Assembly: GCA_031275145.1 (NCBI GenBank)
Contig: JAISPE010000334.1
Location: 1 to 5,795 of the forward strand
Source: Prevotellaceae bacterium
GTDB taxonomy: Bacteria; Bacteroidota; Bacteroidia; Bacteroidales; UBA932
Direction of reading: 5' to 3'
DNA: 5,795 bases
Under the pieces are notes generated by a model. The model worked only from the letters and a program-made list of their open reading frames with translations, was not told the origin of the DNA and made no database searches. Shown one piece after another: positions 1-5,795 of this stretch (positions are counted from its first letter, which is position 1; every line of letters starts with the position of its first letter). The position numbers and the translations under genes are program-made.

Positions 1-39
1 AAAAATTGTTTTCGCACTCGGGAATAGGAAAATTTGTCT

Positions 40-47
40 TACTTTTG
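40..47 (+). promoter_or_regulatory. Bacteroidota-type -7 promoter element for the purN unit
   Basis: TACTTTTG fits the Bacteroidota sigma-factor -7 consensus TAnnTTTG exactly and is followed by CA, as is common in this phylum. It ends 25 bases before the purN ATG at 73, so transcription would start around 52-54 and leave a leader of about 20 bases. No convincing -33 TTTG or TTG lies at the usual 19-21 base spacing. The closest TTG, at 6-8, is too far upstream. The call therefore rests on the -7 box and its position. It probably serves purN, sufS and uxaA together. Confidence 0.6.
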
Positions 48-72
48 CACCGTAATTTTAATTTACTTTATA

Positions 73-648
73 ATGAACAATATAGCCATTTTTGCATCGG
101 GATCGGGGACAAACGCTCAGCGTCTTATTGAGCATTTTTCGCCGATAACCGACACGAATATAAGCATTTTATTAACGAACAAAAAAAATGCGGGAGTTAT
201 CGAACGTGCAGGGAAATTTAATGTACCGGTCAGGATATTTGGCAGAGAGGAGTTTTATTATTCCGATAATATAGCCGTTTTTTTGCAGAATGAGAAGATC
301 GACTGGATTATTTTGGCCGGTTTTCTATGGCTGATTCCGGAAAATCTGTTGAAAATGTATCCGAATCGAATTGTGAATATTCATCCTGCCCTTCTCCCGA
401 AACATGGAGGTAAGGGAATGTATGGAATGAATGTACATCAGGCGGTTATTGATGCAAAAGAAAAAGAGTCGGGTATCACCGTACATTATATTAACGGGGA
501 ATACGACAGGGGAGATATCATATTTCAGGCGACATGTCCTGTCGATGAAACGGATTCCCCCGAAACCCTGGCAGCCAAAATACATGAACTGGAATATAAA
601 CATTTTCCTGTTGTTATGGAAAATTTAATTTTGAATAAAAATGTTTGA
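73..648 (+). CDS. purN: Phosphoribosylglycinamide formyltransferase 1 (GAR transformylase)
   Basis: This cytosolic enzyme of de novo purine synthesis transfers the formyl group of 10-formyltetrahydrofolate to glycinamide ribonucleotide (GAR) to give formyl-GAR. The 191-residue product has the usual length of the family. The N-terminal phosphate-binding loop reads SGSGTN at residues 10-14. The catalytic stretch NIHPALLP contains N102 and H104. D145 in GEYDRGD completes the Asn-His-Asp triad known from E. coli PurN (N106, H108, D144). LAGFLWLIP (81-89) lies in the folate-site region, and GGKGMYG (112-118) is a segment I associate with Bacteroidota PurN. I chose the ATG at 73 because MNNIAIFASGSG is the standard PurN N-terminus. 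A TTG at 34 in the same frame would put the -7 promoter box inside the gene and add 13 unsupported residues. No Shine-Dalgarno is visible. The 3' end overlaps sufS by 8 bases. Confidence 0.96.
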   Translation: MNNIAIFASGSGTNAQRLIEHFSPITDTNISILLTNKKNAGVIERAGKFNVPVRIFGREEFYYSDNIAVFLQNEKIDWIILAGFLWLIPENLLKMYPNRIVNIHPALLPKHGGKGMYGMNVHQAVIDAKEKESGITVHYINGEYDRGDIIFQATCPVDETDSPETLAAKIHELEYKHFPVVMENLILNKNV

Positions 649-1858
649 TATAGAAAAGATACGTGCTGATTTTCCCATACTTGAGAGGGAAATTTACGGA
701 CGAAGGCTGGTATATCTCGATAATGCGGCTACTACTCAGAAGCCGTCGTGTGTGATTTCGAAAATCAGGGATGTGTACGAACAGTACAACTCCAATATTC
801 ACCGTTCGGTCAGCAGGCTTGCCTCTATCTGTACGGATGAATACGAGAACGCGCGGAAAACCGTATCCGGATTTATCAATGCCAAAAGCACGAACGAAAT
901 TGTGTTTACATCCGGAACAACTGCGGCAATAAATCTGCTGGCGTTCACTTTCGGAGAAAAATTTGTGAACGGAGGCGACGAAATTGTGGTCTGCGAATCG
1001 GAGCATCATTCGAATATCGTACCATGGCAATTGATGTGCGAAAGAAAAAACGCTGTCTTAAAAGTTCTTCCGTTTGACGACAGCGGCGACCTGAAGACAG
1101 AACTCTTAGACGGGCTTTTAACCGAACGCACCCGCTTACTCTGTGTCGCACAGGCTACAAACGTTCTGGGAACAGTCAATCCCTTAGACATAATTGTCAA
1201 AAAAGCTCATGAAAAGGGCGTGTATGTGCTGGTTGACGGCGCTCAGGGAATACAGCATGTCAAAACCGATGTAACAGCTTCCGATTTTGACTTTTATGTT
1301 TTTTCGGGACATAAGATATACGCTCCCACAGGCATTGGAATATTATACGGTAAAGAACATTTGCTGGAACAGCTTCCTCCGTGGCAGGGCGGCGGCGATA
1401 TGGTGAATCGTGTAAGTTTTGCCAAAACAACATATTCCGGCCTGCCTCTCAAATTCGAAGCGGGTACGTCGAATTATGTGGGGGCAACAGGACTTGGCGA
1501 AGCGCTGAATTACCTTATATCTACAGGTCTGGATCAAATACATTCGTACGAAAAGGAATTGACGAACTATGCCCTGGCAAGAATATCCTCGATACCGCAA
1601 CTCACAGTGTACGGAACATCGGCGAATAAAGTTGGCATAGCCTCTTTCCTGGTCGAAGGGATTCATCATGCCGATATGGGCGAGATACTGGACAAAATGG
1701 GTATCGCAGTCAGGACGGGACGCATGTGCGCCGAGCCTGCGATTCATCATTTCGGCCTGACCGGACTTGTGCGCGCTTCATGGACGTTCTACAATACAAA
1801 ACAGGAGATTGACAGTCTTTGCGAAGGTATCGAAAAAGCAAAAAAATTATTCTTTTAA
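641..1858 (+). CDS. sufS: Type II (SufS/CsdA-like) cysteine desulfurase
   Basis: This pyridoxal-phosphate (PLP) enzyme removes sulfur from L-cysteine as a persulfide, giving alanine, and typically feeds Fe-S cluster assembly in the cytosol. The product has 405 residues, near the 406 of E. coli SufS, and key residues fall one position earlier than there: H122 stacking on PLP, N174, D199 and Q202 around the cofactor, K225 in SGHK as the Schiff-base lysine, C363 as the persulfide cysteine and R378 for substrate carboxylate binding. YLDNAATTQKP near residues 25-35 and FKFEAGTSN-type sequence near 271-278 are also typical. The cysteine loop reads RTGRMCAEP, where E. coli SufS has RTGHHCAMP. The short loop marks type II rather than IscS/NifS. 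The start overlaps the purN stop in another frame, suggesting translational coupling. No sufB, sufC, sufD, sufE or sufU lies nearby. CsdA-like or selenocysteine lyase activity cannot be excluded from sequence alone. Confidence 0.92.
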   Translation: MFDIEKIRADFPILEREIYGRRLVYLDNAATTQKPSCVISKIRDVYEQYNSNIHRSVSRLASICTDEYENARKTVSGFINAKSTNEIVFTSGTTAAINLLAFTFGEKFVNGGDEIVVCESEHHSNIVPWQLMCERKNAVLKVLPFDDSGDLKTELLDGLLTERTRLLCVAQATNVLGTVNPLDIIVKKAHEKGVYVLVDGAQGIQHVKTDVTASDFDFYVFSGHKIYAPTGIGILYGKEHLLEQLPPWQGGGDMVNRVSFAKTTYSGLPLKFEAGTSNYVGATGLGEALNYLISTGLDQIHSYEKELTNYALARISSIPQLTVYGTSANKVGIASFLVEGIHHADMGEILDKMGIAVRTGRMCAEPAIHHFGLTGLVRASWTFYNTKQEIDSLCEGIEKAKKLFF

Positions 1859-1915
1859 ATCAAAACATGATTTCCATAATTTACAAATCCGTCAATTGCG
1901 TCAAAAATAAACAGT

Positions 1916-3403
1916 ATGAATAAATTTATTAAAATCCATCCGGCCGACAATGTAGTTGTCGCTGTTGAAACACTGTCTGCGGGAGAACAGCTGGAGGACA
2001 GCGGCAAAAATATTACTGTACTGAACGATATTCCGTCCGGGCATAAAATTGCCTTGCGGGATTTCGCACCGGGAGACAATATTATCAAATACGGATTGCC
2101 AATCGGTCATGCATCTAAGGTTATCAGGCAGGGTGATCTGGTTAACGAAAAAAATATAAAAACCGGTCTTGAGGGAATACTCGAATATTCATACAATCCA
2201 GCGCCTGTCCCTGTATTATATCCGGAAAAACAGCTGACATTTAAGGGCTATCGCCGGAAAAACGGAGATGTGGGCATACGGAACGAAATATGGATTGTCC
2301 CGACGGTGGGCTGCGTCAATGGAATCATAAACAGGCTGGCAGCGTCTTTACGCGAAGAAACCGCCTCTGCCGGTGTGGATGCTATTGTTGCATATCCGCA
2401 CAATTACGGATGTTCCCAGTCGGGTGATGATCATGAAAATACACGCAAAATTTTACGCGATATGGTTCTTCATCCGAATGCCGGCGGGGTACTGGTTGTG
2501 GGTTTGGGCTGCGAAAACAATCAGCCGGACGCTTTTCGCGAACTTTTAGGCGATTATGACACCGACCGGATAAAATTTCTTGTCGCCCAGCAAGTGAAAG
2601 ACGAACACGAAGAAGGGATGAAACTTCTTCGCGAAATATATTCTGCAGTTTCAAAAGACCGTCGTACTGATGTGCCGCTCGGCGAATTGAGAGCGGGTTT
2701 GAAATGTGGCGGCTCGGACGGATTTTCGGGTATTACGGCTAACCCTTTACTGGGGGTATTCTCCGATTTTCTTGTGTCGCAGGGCGGAACAACCGTTCTT
2801 ACGGAAGCTCCGGAAATGTTCGGTGCGGAAACTCTTCTCATGGAAAGATGTCAAAACAGGGAAATATTCGAGAAGACAGTCTGTCTGATAAATGATTTCA
2901 AACAGTATTTCATGTCAAACAATCAGCCTGTATACGAAAATCCTTCACCCGGAAACAAAGCCGGCGGAATTTCAACACTGGAAGAAAAATCTCTCGGCTG
3001 TACTCAAAAGTCGGGATCATCGGCAATTAAAGATGTTCTGATGTATGGCGAAATGCTGAAAACAAAGGGGTTGAATCTGTTGAGCGCTCCCGGGAACGAC
3101 CTTGTCGCAAGTACGGCTCTCGCTGCATCGGGCTGTCATATCGTGCTGTTTACAACGGGACGCGGCACTCCGTTCGGAACATTTGTCCCCACAGTGAAAA
3201 TCTCGACCAACAGCTTACTTTTCAACAATAAACCCGGATGGATAGATTTCAATGCCGGCGCTTTACTCGAAGGAGAAAATATGAAAGATCTAAACGAACG
3301 GTTTATCCGGTTTGTGGTCGAAACAGCAAGCGGAAAACAGGTAAACAATGAAAAAAATAATTACAGGGAAACAGCGATTTTTAAAACAGGTATAACTCTG
3401 TGA
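1916..3403 (+). CDS. uxaA: Altronate dehydratase (UxaA/GarD family)
   Basis: The enzyme dehydrates D-altronate to 2-keto-3-deoxy-D-gluconate in the galacturonate branch of hexuronate catabolism, using a divalent metal, in the cytosol. The 495-residue product equals the length of E. coli UxaA. An N-terminal SAF domain spans roughly residues 10-82, with GHKIALRDFAPGD (42-54) and YGLPIGHAS (59-67). A linker leads to the large catalytic domain from about 108, with GYRRKNGDVGIRN (111-123), GCSQSGDDHENT (165-176), GLGCENNQ (196-203), GLKCGGSDGFSG (261-272), GCTQKSG (361-367) and the C-terminal GRGTPFGT (415-422). The conserved cysteines C166, C199, C264 and C362 are present. The gene follows sufS after 57 bases without a clear promoter and is followed by a hairpin, so it probably ends the unit. 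The usual partners uxaC, uxaB, kdgK and kdgA are not in the window. A related sugar-acid specificity such as galactarate is possible but less likely given the full SAF-plus-catalytic layout and length. Confidence 0.92.
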   Translation: MNKFIKIHPADNVVVAVETLSAGEQLEDSGKNITVLNDIPSGHKIALRDFAPGDNIIKYGLPIGHASKVIRQGDLVNEKNIKTGLEGILEYSYNPAPVPVLYPEKQLTFKGYRRKNGDVGIRNEIWIVPTVGCVNGIINRLAASLREETASAGVDAIVAYPHNYGCSQSGDDHENTRKILRDMVLHPNAGGVLVVGLGCENNQPDAFRELLGDYDTDRIKFLVAQQVKDEHEEGMKLLREIYSAVSKDRRTDVPLGELRAGLKCGGSDGFSGITANPLLGVFSDFLVSQGGTTVLTEAPEMFGAETLLMERCQNREIFEKTVCLINDFKQYFMSNNQPVYENPSPGNKAGGISTLEEKSLGCTQKSGSSAIKDVLMYGEMLKTKGLNLLSAPGNDLVASTALAASGCHIVLFTTGRGTPFGTFVPTVKISTNSLLFNNKPGWIDFNAGALLEGENMKDLNERFIRFVVETASGKQVNNEKNNYRETAIFKTGITL

Positions 3404-3423
3404 CTTTTTTCTGTTAAGAAATG

Positions 3424-3462
3424 CTGCGGGACAGTTTGTCCTGCGGTTTGTTTATTCGTTTG
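3424..3462 (+). terminator. Probable intrinsic terminator after uxaA
   Basis: Two ten-base arms at 3424-3433 (CTGCGGGACA) and 3437-3446 (TGTCCTGCGG) pair completely, with two G-U wobbles, around a three-base GTT loop. A T-rich but interrupted tract follows (3447-3462). The hairpin starts 21 bases after the uxaA stop, the expected place for a transcription end. The uneven T tract makes its strength uncertain. Confidence 0.7.
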
Positions 3463-3586
3463 TGTTAAAAAAATATTATTTCTGCAACGTATTTCAATTT
3501 TTTTTCATCTTACACCTTACAGTAAAAATTGAAATATTTTATATGTATACTTTAATATCACATAACAATTCCATGAAGTTGGGGAA

Positions 3587-3627
3587 AAATTACCGGAAGC
3601 GGTCCTTTGTAAACTCCGGTATAATTT
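3587..3627. repeat. Bulged inverted repeat in the spacer
   Basis: TACCGGA at 3591-3597 is perfectly complementary to TCCGGTA at 3615-3621 around a 17-base loop. The pairing continues with AAAT (3587-3590) against ATTT (3624-3627) across a two-base bulge at 3622-3623. No T tract follows, so it is not an intrinsic terminator. It lies about 85 bases before the small membrane protein gene and could be a leader structure or a regulator site. It could also be chance in AT-rich DNA. Confidence 0.4.
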
Positions 3628-3711
3628 ATAGAGAGAAAGATAAACAACGGGTGTGCAGATGCGAAAAAACGCTAAAATAATTTCATATATTAAACATGAC
3701 TTAAAATTAAT

Positions 3712-3867
3712 ATGAAAATGTTTTATAAACTGATTACTCTTGTGGCAGGCTTCTTCATTTCTCTTTTCTCCCTTATATACGTGACGGAGGGTTATGGTTT
3801 GAAATGTTGGATTTTACTTATTGCCGGAATGGTTATCTTCCATTCAGGAACAAAAATGTCTAAATAG
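3712..3867 (+). CDS. Small predicted two-helix inner-membrane protein
   Basis: I do not recognise a family. The frame runs from ATG to TAG and encodes 51 residues starting MKMFYK. Two hydrophobic segments fit membrane helices: residues 7-24 (LITLVAGFFISLFSLIYV) and about 32-44 (CWILLIAGMVIFH). The polar link VTEGYGLK lies between them, and basic residues sit at both ends (K2, K6 and K48, K51). By the positive-inside rule both termini would face the cytoplasm, giving a helical hairpin. The A/T-rich leader ending AATTAATATG resembles that of the neighbouring transporter gene. The base composition is richer in G and C than the flanking spacer, which favours real coding. Against it are its short length, the lack of a clear promoter and the lack of a known homologue. 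It is the only plausible gene between uxaA and the transporter and converges on the latter. Confidence 0.55.
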   Translation: MKMFYKLITLVAGFFISLFSLIYVTEGYGLKCWILLIAGMVIFHSGTKMSK

Positions 3868-4040
3868 ACAGCTACTTAACAGTTTTCTCCAATTCTGTAA
3901 ACAGTTCATACTTTTATCCACAGATTTACACAGATACAGCGTAACTCACTAAATTGACAGCATTTCTTAAGTTGATGACATTGATTCACGGCCCGGGATG
4001 CCGGCGAAATCTCATCGCATGTTATTCATACTCCTGTTTT
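3868..4040. other. Spacer between convergent genes
   Basis: This 173-base spacer separates the small membrane protein stop from the transporter stop on the opposite strand. It holds the repeat with a DnaA-box sequence at 3914-3936 and a direct repeat AACAGTT at 3878-3884 and 3900-3906. Short GC-rich palindromic bits occur around 3991-4006, but I see no stem long enough to call a terminator for either gene. Confidence 0.6.
3914..3936. repeat. Short intergenic direct repeat containing a DnaA-box sequence
   Basis: CACAGAT occurs twice exactly ten bases apart, at 3919-3925 and 3929-3935. The upstream end, TTATCCACA at 3914-3922, matches the DnaA-box consensus TTATNCACA perfectly. I recall similar CTGTGTAAATCTGTGGATAA-type strings (opposite strand) from spacers of various bacterial genomes, so a dispersed intergenic repeat is the likelier reading. 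One box without a cluster, an AT-rich unwinding element or dnaA/dnaN neighbours does not indicate an origin. Confidence 0.4.
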
Positions 4041-5411
4041 TTACTTTTTAACACGAAACGAGGATGTATAAGTTCCGGCTATACAGAGTATGGCGAATAT
4101 TATAAATGTAATACGGAAGCTTTTCAGAAAATCTGCATGTAATTCGGGAGTTATCACCCTGTTTCCCATGGACATCGAAATTGCCATTGTTGCAATTCCC
4201 ATACTGAAAGCCTGTCCTGTGAGGCGCATTGTTCCCATCGTGGCCGAGGCCTGTCCGTAATATTTCTTATTTACGGAACTCATTATCACGGTTGAATTTG
4301 GAGAAGAAAACAGTCCGAAACCAAAACCCAGCAGGAACATCAGTAAAACGATAAAAGCTATTGATGTACATGGCGAAACGAAAATCAGTCCCGACAGACC
4401 GGCGACAATAATTCCCATTCCTGCGGTTGCAAGTGTCGCCGGGTTCAGTCTGTCCGACAGACGGCCGGCATAAAACGAAACCACACACTGCACACAGGCC
4501 TGAACTATAAGTATTAAACCTGCATTTTGCGGAGTAAATCCACGGATATACTGCAAATATAAGCTCAGCATAAAAGCAACTGCCGAAGTACAGGCATAAT
4601 TGATAAGCGCTGAAAGACATGATAATCCGAAAATCCTGTTTCCTGAAAAAATCCGGACATTAAAAATCGGCTGCTTATCCTTCAGTTCGTATAAAACGAA
4701 GACAATAAAACAGACCGATCCCGCTGCTATTGAAATAAATCCCGATATATCCGGCAATTTCGAAAAACCGAATATAAGTCCGAATAATCCCGCCGCATAG
4801 ATTACGGAGCCAAAATAATCGAAATGTTCGCCCTTTGATTCTGTCCATTCCTGTCTGATTATCAACGCTGCAAATATCGCCACGATGATTCCCGACAGAC
4901 CGGCAGTAAAGAAAAGGCTTTGCCATCCTGCATACTGAGTGAGCAATCCGCCCAAAAAAGGCCCCGATGCCAAAGCAAAATATACTACAGATGTATTTAT
5001 TCCTATTGCTTTTCCCCTGTGTTCCGGCGGAAATACCGACACGAGAATTGCCATGCTTGTCCCGAACATCATTGCGCAGCCCGAACCCGACAGCGCTCTC
5101 AACACAATCAGCATTGTTCCCGAAGACGACAGTCCGCATAAAAACGTAGAGATCCCGAATACGGCAAGTCCAAATATAAAAACTTTTTTACGTCCGAATA
5201 AATCGGCGGCGCGTGCAAAAGGCACTTGAAAAATTGCGGCAGCAATGAGATAAATCGTTGCAATCCAACTTTGAGACACTGCTCCCATCGAAAATGATTT
5301 TCCTATCTGAGGCAAAGATAAGTTTATCGCAGACCCCATAAACGGGACAAGAAAAGACGCTAAACAAAGAATCAAAAGAGCCGGACCTGTATCTGTCTGT
5401 TTCTGTTTCAT
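4041..5411 (-). CDS. MFS transporter, DHA2 (EmrB/QacA-like, 14-helix) family
   Basis: This inner-membrane proton antiporter of the major facilitator superfamily probably exports drugs or other small hydrophobic compounds. The substrate cannot be read from sequence. The 456-residue product contains many long hydrophobic stretches compatible with 14 helices. It carries motif A in the 2-3 loop, ARAADLFGRKK (66-76, with D70, G73 and R74); a motif B region LRALSGSGCAMMFG (104-117, with R105 and a Ser where Gln is common); and the antiporter motif C, SGPFLGG (149-155). GW at 162-163 follows as expected. The late segment SSPNSTVIMSSV...GQASATMGTMRLTGQA (369-401) is typical of DHA2 members. The ATG at 5411 sits 31 bases after a -7 box. 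No membrane-fusion protein (EmrA-like), TolC-like gene or TetR/MarR regulator is adjacent in the window, so it appears to be a single-gene unit, convergent with the small membrane protein gene. Confidence 0.94.
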   Translation of the reverse strand: MKQKQTDTGPALLILCLASFLVPFMGSAINLSLPQIGKSFSMGAVSQSWIATIYLIAAAIFQVPFARAADLFGRKKVFIFGLAVFGISTFLCGLSSSGTMLIVLRALSGSGCAMMFGTSMAILVSVFPPEHRGKAIGINTSVVYFALASGPFLGGLLTQYAGWQSLFFTAGLSGIIVAIFAALIIRQEWTESKGEHFDYFGSVIYAAGLFGLIFGFSKLPDISGFISIAAGSVCFIVFVLYELKDKQPIFNVRIFSGNRIFGLSCLSALINYACTSAVAFMLSLYLQYIRGFTPQNAGLILIVQACVQCVVSFYAGRLSDRLNPATLATAGMGIIVAGLSGLIFVSPCTSIAFIVLLMFLLGFGFGLFSSPNSTVIMSSVNKKYYGQASATMGTMRLTGQAFSMGIATMAISMSMGNRVITPELHADFLKSFRITFIIFAILCIAGTYTSSFRVKK

Positions 5412-5442
5412 AATTAATTTGTATCAACAAGATAAAACGGCA

Positions 5443-5450
5443 CAAAATTA
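5443..5450 (-). promoter_or_regulatory. Bacteroidota-type -7 promoter element for the MFS gene
   Basis: Read on the minus strand the site is TAATTTTG, an exact match to TAnnTTTG. It ends 31 bases before the transporter ATG, which predicts a leader of about 25 bases. A T-run about 20 bases upstream stands where the -33 TTTG would be, but it is not a clean match. The A/T-rich leader has no Shine-Dalgarno, as with the other genes here. Confidence 0.55.
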
Positions 5451-5525
5451 CGTTTTTCCACATAATCCGGAAAAAATCGCAAAATATGTCCCGAACGACC
5501 GGCAAAACCGAAGGTCGACATTGAA

Positions 5526-5568
5526 AACCCTAACAGGGTTAGAAAGGGTTGGAAACCCTGTTAGGGTT
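5526..5568. repeat. REP/REPIN-like palindromic element made of AACCCT/AGGGTT units
   Basis: A perfect 15-base inverted repeat, AACCCTAACAGGGTT at 5526-5540 and AACCCTGTTAGGGTT at 5554-5568, flanks a 13-base loop. The element is nested. The hexamer AACCCT or its complement AGGGTT occurs five times, at 5526-5531, 5535-5540, 5545-5550, 5554-5559 and 5563-5568, so each arm can also fold alone with six pairs and a three-base loop. It lies 27 bases beyond the stop of the beta-propeller gene and upstream of the transporter promoter. On the minus strand the stem is followed by TTTT, so it might also help end transcription of the propeller gene. The architecture resembles dispersed REP/REPIN repeats. 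No transposase that could mobilise it is in the window. Confidence 0.75.
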
Positions 5569-5594
5569 CCCGGAAAAAAGCAGAACAAATTCTG

Positions 5595-5795
5595 TCAAAA
5601 CTCTCCGAAGCAGAACAGCGATCCTTTTGCGGTGAGGACATAGAACCGGCCTTCGACGGCGGCGGGACATGCGACAATCTGTTCGCCGGTATCGTATTCG
5701 TGGAGAAGTGTTCCGCTGTTGGCGTCGAGCAGGGAGACGATACCGTTTTTCGAGCAGGATATGACCCTGTCGCGGCAGACGACCGGCGAGCTTTC
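5595..5795 (-). CDS. PQQ-like beta-propeller repeat protein, C-terminal fragment
   Basis: The frame is open from the window edge to a TGA at 5595-5597 and gives the last 66 residues of a longer protein whose start lies outside. The sequence shows two blades in the PQQ/quinoprotein-like pattern: SPVVCRDRVISCSKNGIVSLLDANSGTLL-type sequence (residues 3-31 of the fragment), then GEQIVACPAAVEGRFYVLTAKGSLFCF. The alternation of P-A/V-V, short strands, a G-x-(V/L) turn and LDAxxG is diagnostic. Such proteins include outer-membrane assembly factor BamB, quinoprotein dehydrogenases and many Bacteroidota propeller proteins of unknown role. The fragment is too short to choose. The codons are more GC-rich than in the neighbouring genes. 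It probably transcribes toward the transporter gene but is separated from it by the palindromic element and the transporter's own promoter. Confidence 0.85.
   Translation of the reverse strand, partial: ESSPVVCRDRVISCSKNGIVSLLDANSGTLLHEYDTGEQIVACPAAVEGRFYVLTAKGSLFCFGEF

Larger units (their letters stand above)
3404..3711. other. AT-rich spacer between uxaA and the small membrane protein gene
   Basis: This 308-base stretch begins with the uxaA terminator and then becomes strongly AT-rich with several A and T runs. A 72-codon open frame (3462-3680, plus strand, GTG start) crosses most of it. Its translation is dominated by F, I, Y, K and N with no recognisable family, so I read it as non-coding. 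A bulged inverted repeat lies at 3587-3627. No clear TAnnTTTG promoter is visible. TATTTCTG at 3477-3484 is one mismatch away but has no suitable -33 element. Confidence 0.6.

Noticed and set aside
1859..1915. Promoter between sufS and uxaA
   Set aside because: No TAnnTTTG match is present. TAATTTAC is the nearest string and differs at key positions, so read-through from purN-sufS is the simpler reading.
3462..3680. Open frame of 72 codons in the AT-rich spacer, plus strand
   Set aside because: It has a GTG start just after the terminator, low-complexity F/I/Y/K/N-rich translation, no domain and no leader signals. It is most likely a by-product of AT-rich DNA.
3914..3922. Replication origin
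   Set aside because: There is only one DnaA box, with no cluster of boxes, no adjacent replication genes and no clear unwinding element.
3985..4010. GC-rich palindrome as terminator for the transporter
   Set aside because: The best pairing is only about four bases (CCGG with CCGG), with no T tract on the minus strand.
3954..4142. Open frame of 62 codons on the plus strand
   Set aside because: It overlaps the 3' end of the well-supported transporter gene on the opposite strand and has no recognisable features.
5526..5568. CRISPR repeat
   Set aside because: There are no regularly spaced full repeats with unique spacers. The hexamer copies sit 3-4 bases apart within one palindrome.
5419..5643. 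Open frame of 74 codons on the plus strand across the palindromic element
   Set aside because: It runs through the transporter promoter, the repeat and the antisense end of the propeller gene. Its translation is a product of these elements rather than a protein.

Overview
The window looks like chromosomal DNA from a member of the Bacteroidota, most likely the order Bacteroidales. Three signs point there. Both recognisable promoters carry the phylum's TAnnTTTG -7 box close upstream of a start codon. All visible gene starts follow A/T-rich leaders without a Shine-Dalgarno sequence. PurN carries a GGKGMYG segment after its catalytic NIHPALLP motif, which I associate with this phylum. Genes are moderately AT-rich and the spacers strongly AT-rich. 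There is no phage, integrase, insertion-sequence transposase, tRNA, rRNA or CRISPR array.

Left part (1-3446), plus strand: purN, a sufS-type cysteine desulfurase and uxaA (altronate dehydratase) lie head to tail. purN and sufS overlap by 8 bases, uxaA follows after 57 bases, and a hairpin with a T-rich tail follows uxaA. This looks like one transcription unit from a promoter at 40-47, although the three products belong to unrelated pathways: purine synthesis, sulfur mobilisation and hexuronate catabolism. None has its usual partner genes beside it here.

Middle (3404-4040): this stretch is AT-rich and gene-poor. It holds the terminator, a bulged inverted repeat, one probable 51-residue protein with two membrane segments (3712-3867), and a short intergenic repeat that includes a perfect DnaA-box sequence. 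The small gene and the transporter beyond it converge.

Right part (4041-5795), minus strand: a complete 14-helix-type MFS drug/multidrug-type exporter with its own -7 box, and upstream of it the last 66 residues of a PQQ-type beta-propeller protein that runs off the window. Between them is a compact palindromic element built from five copies of one hexamer in alternating orientation (5526-5568), resembling a REP/REPIN-type dispersed repeat.

Most of the window is ordinary housekeeping and metabolic DNA. I found no convincing new multi-gene system. The parts most worth a second look are the palindromic element, the small membrane protein, and the co-transcription of purN with a solitary cysteine desulfurase.
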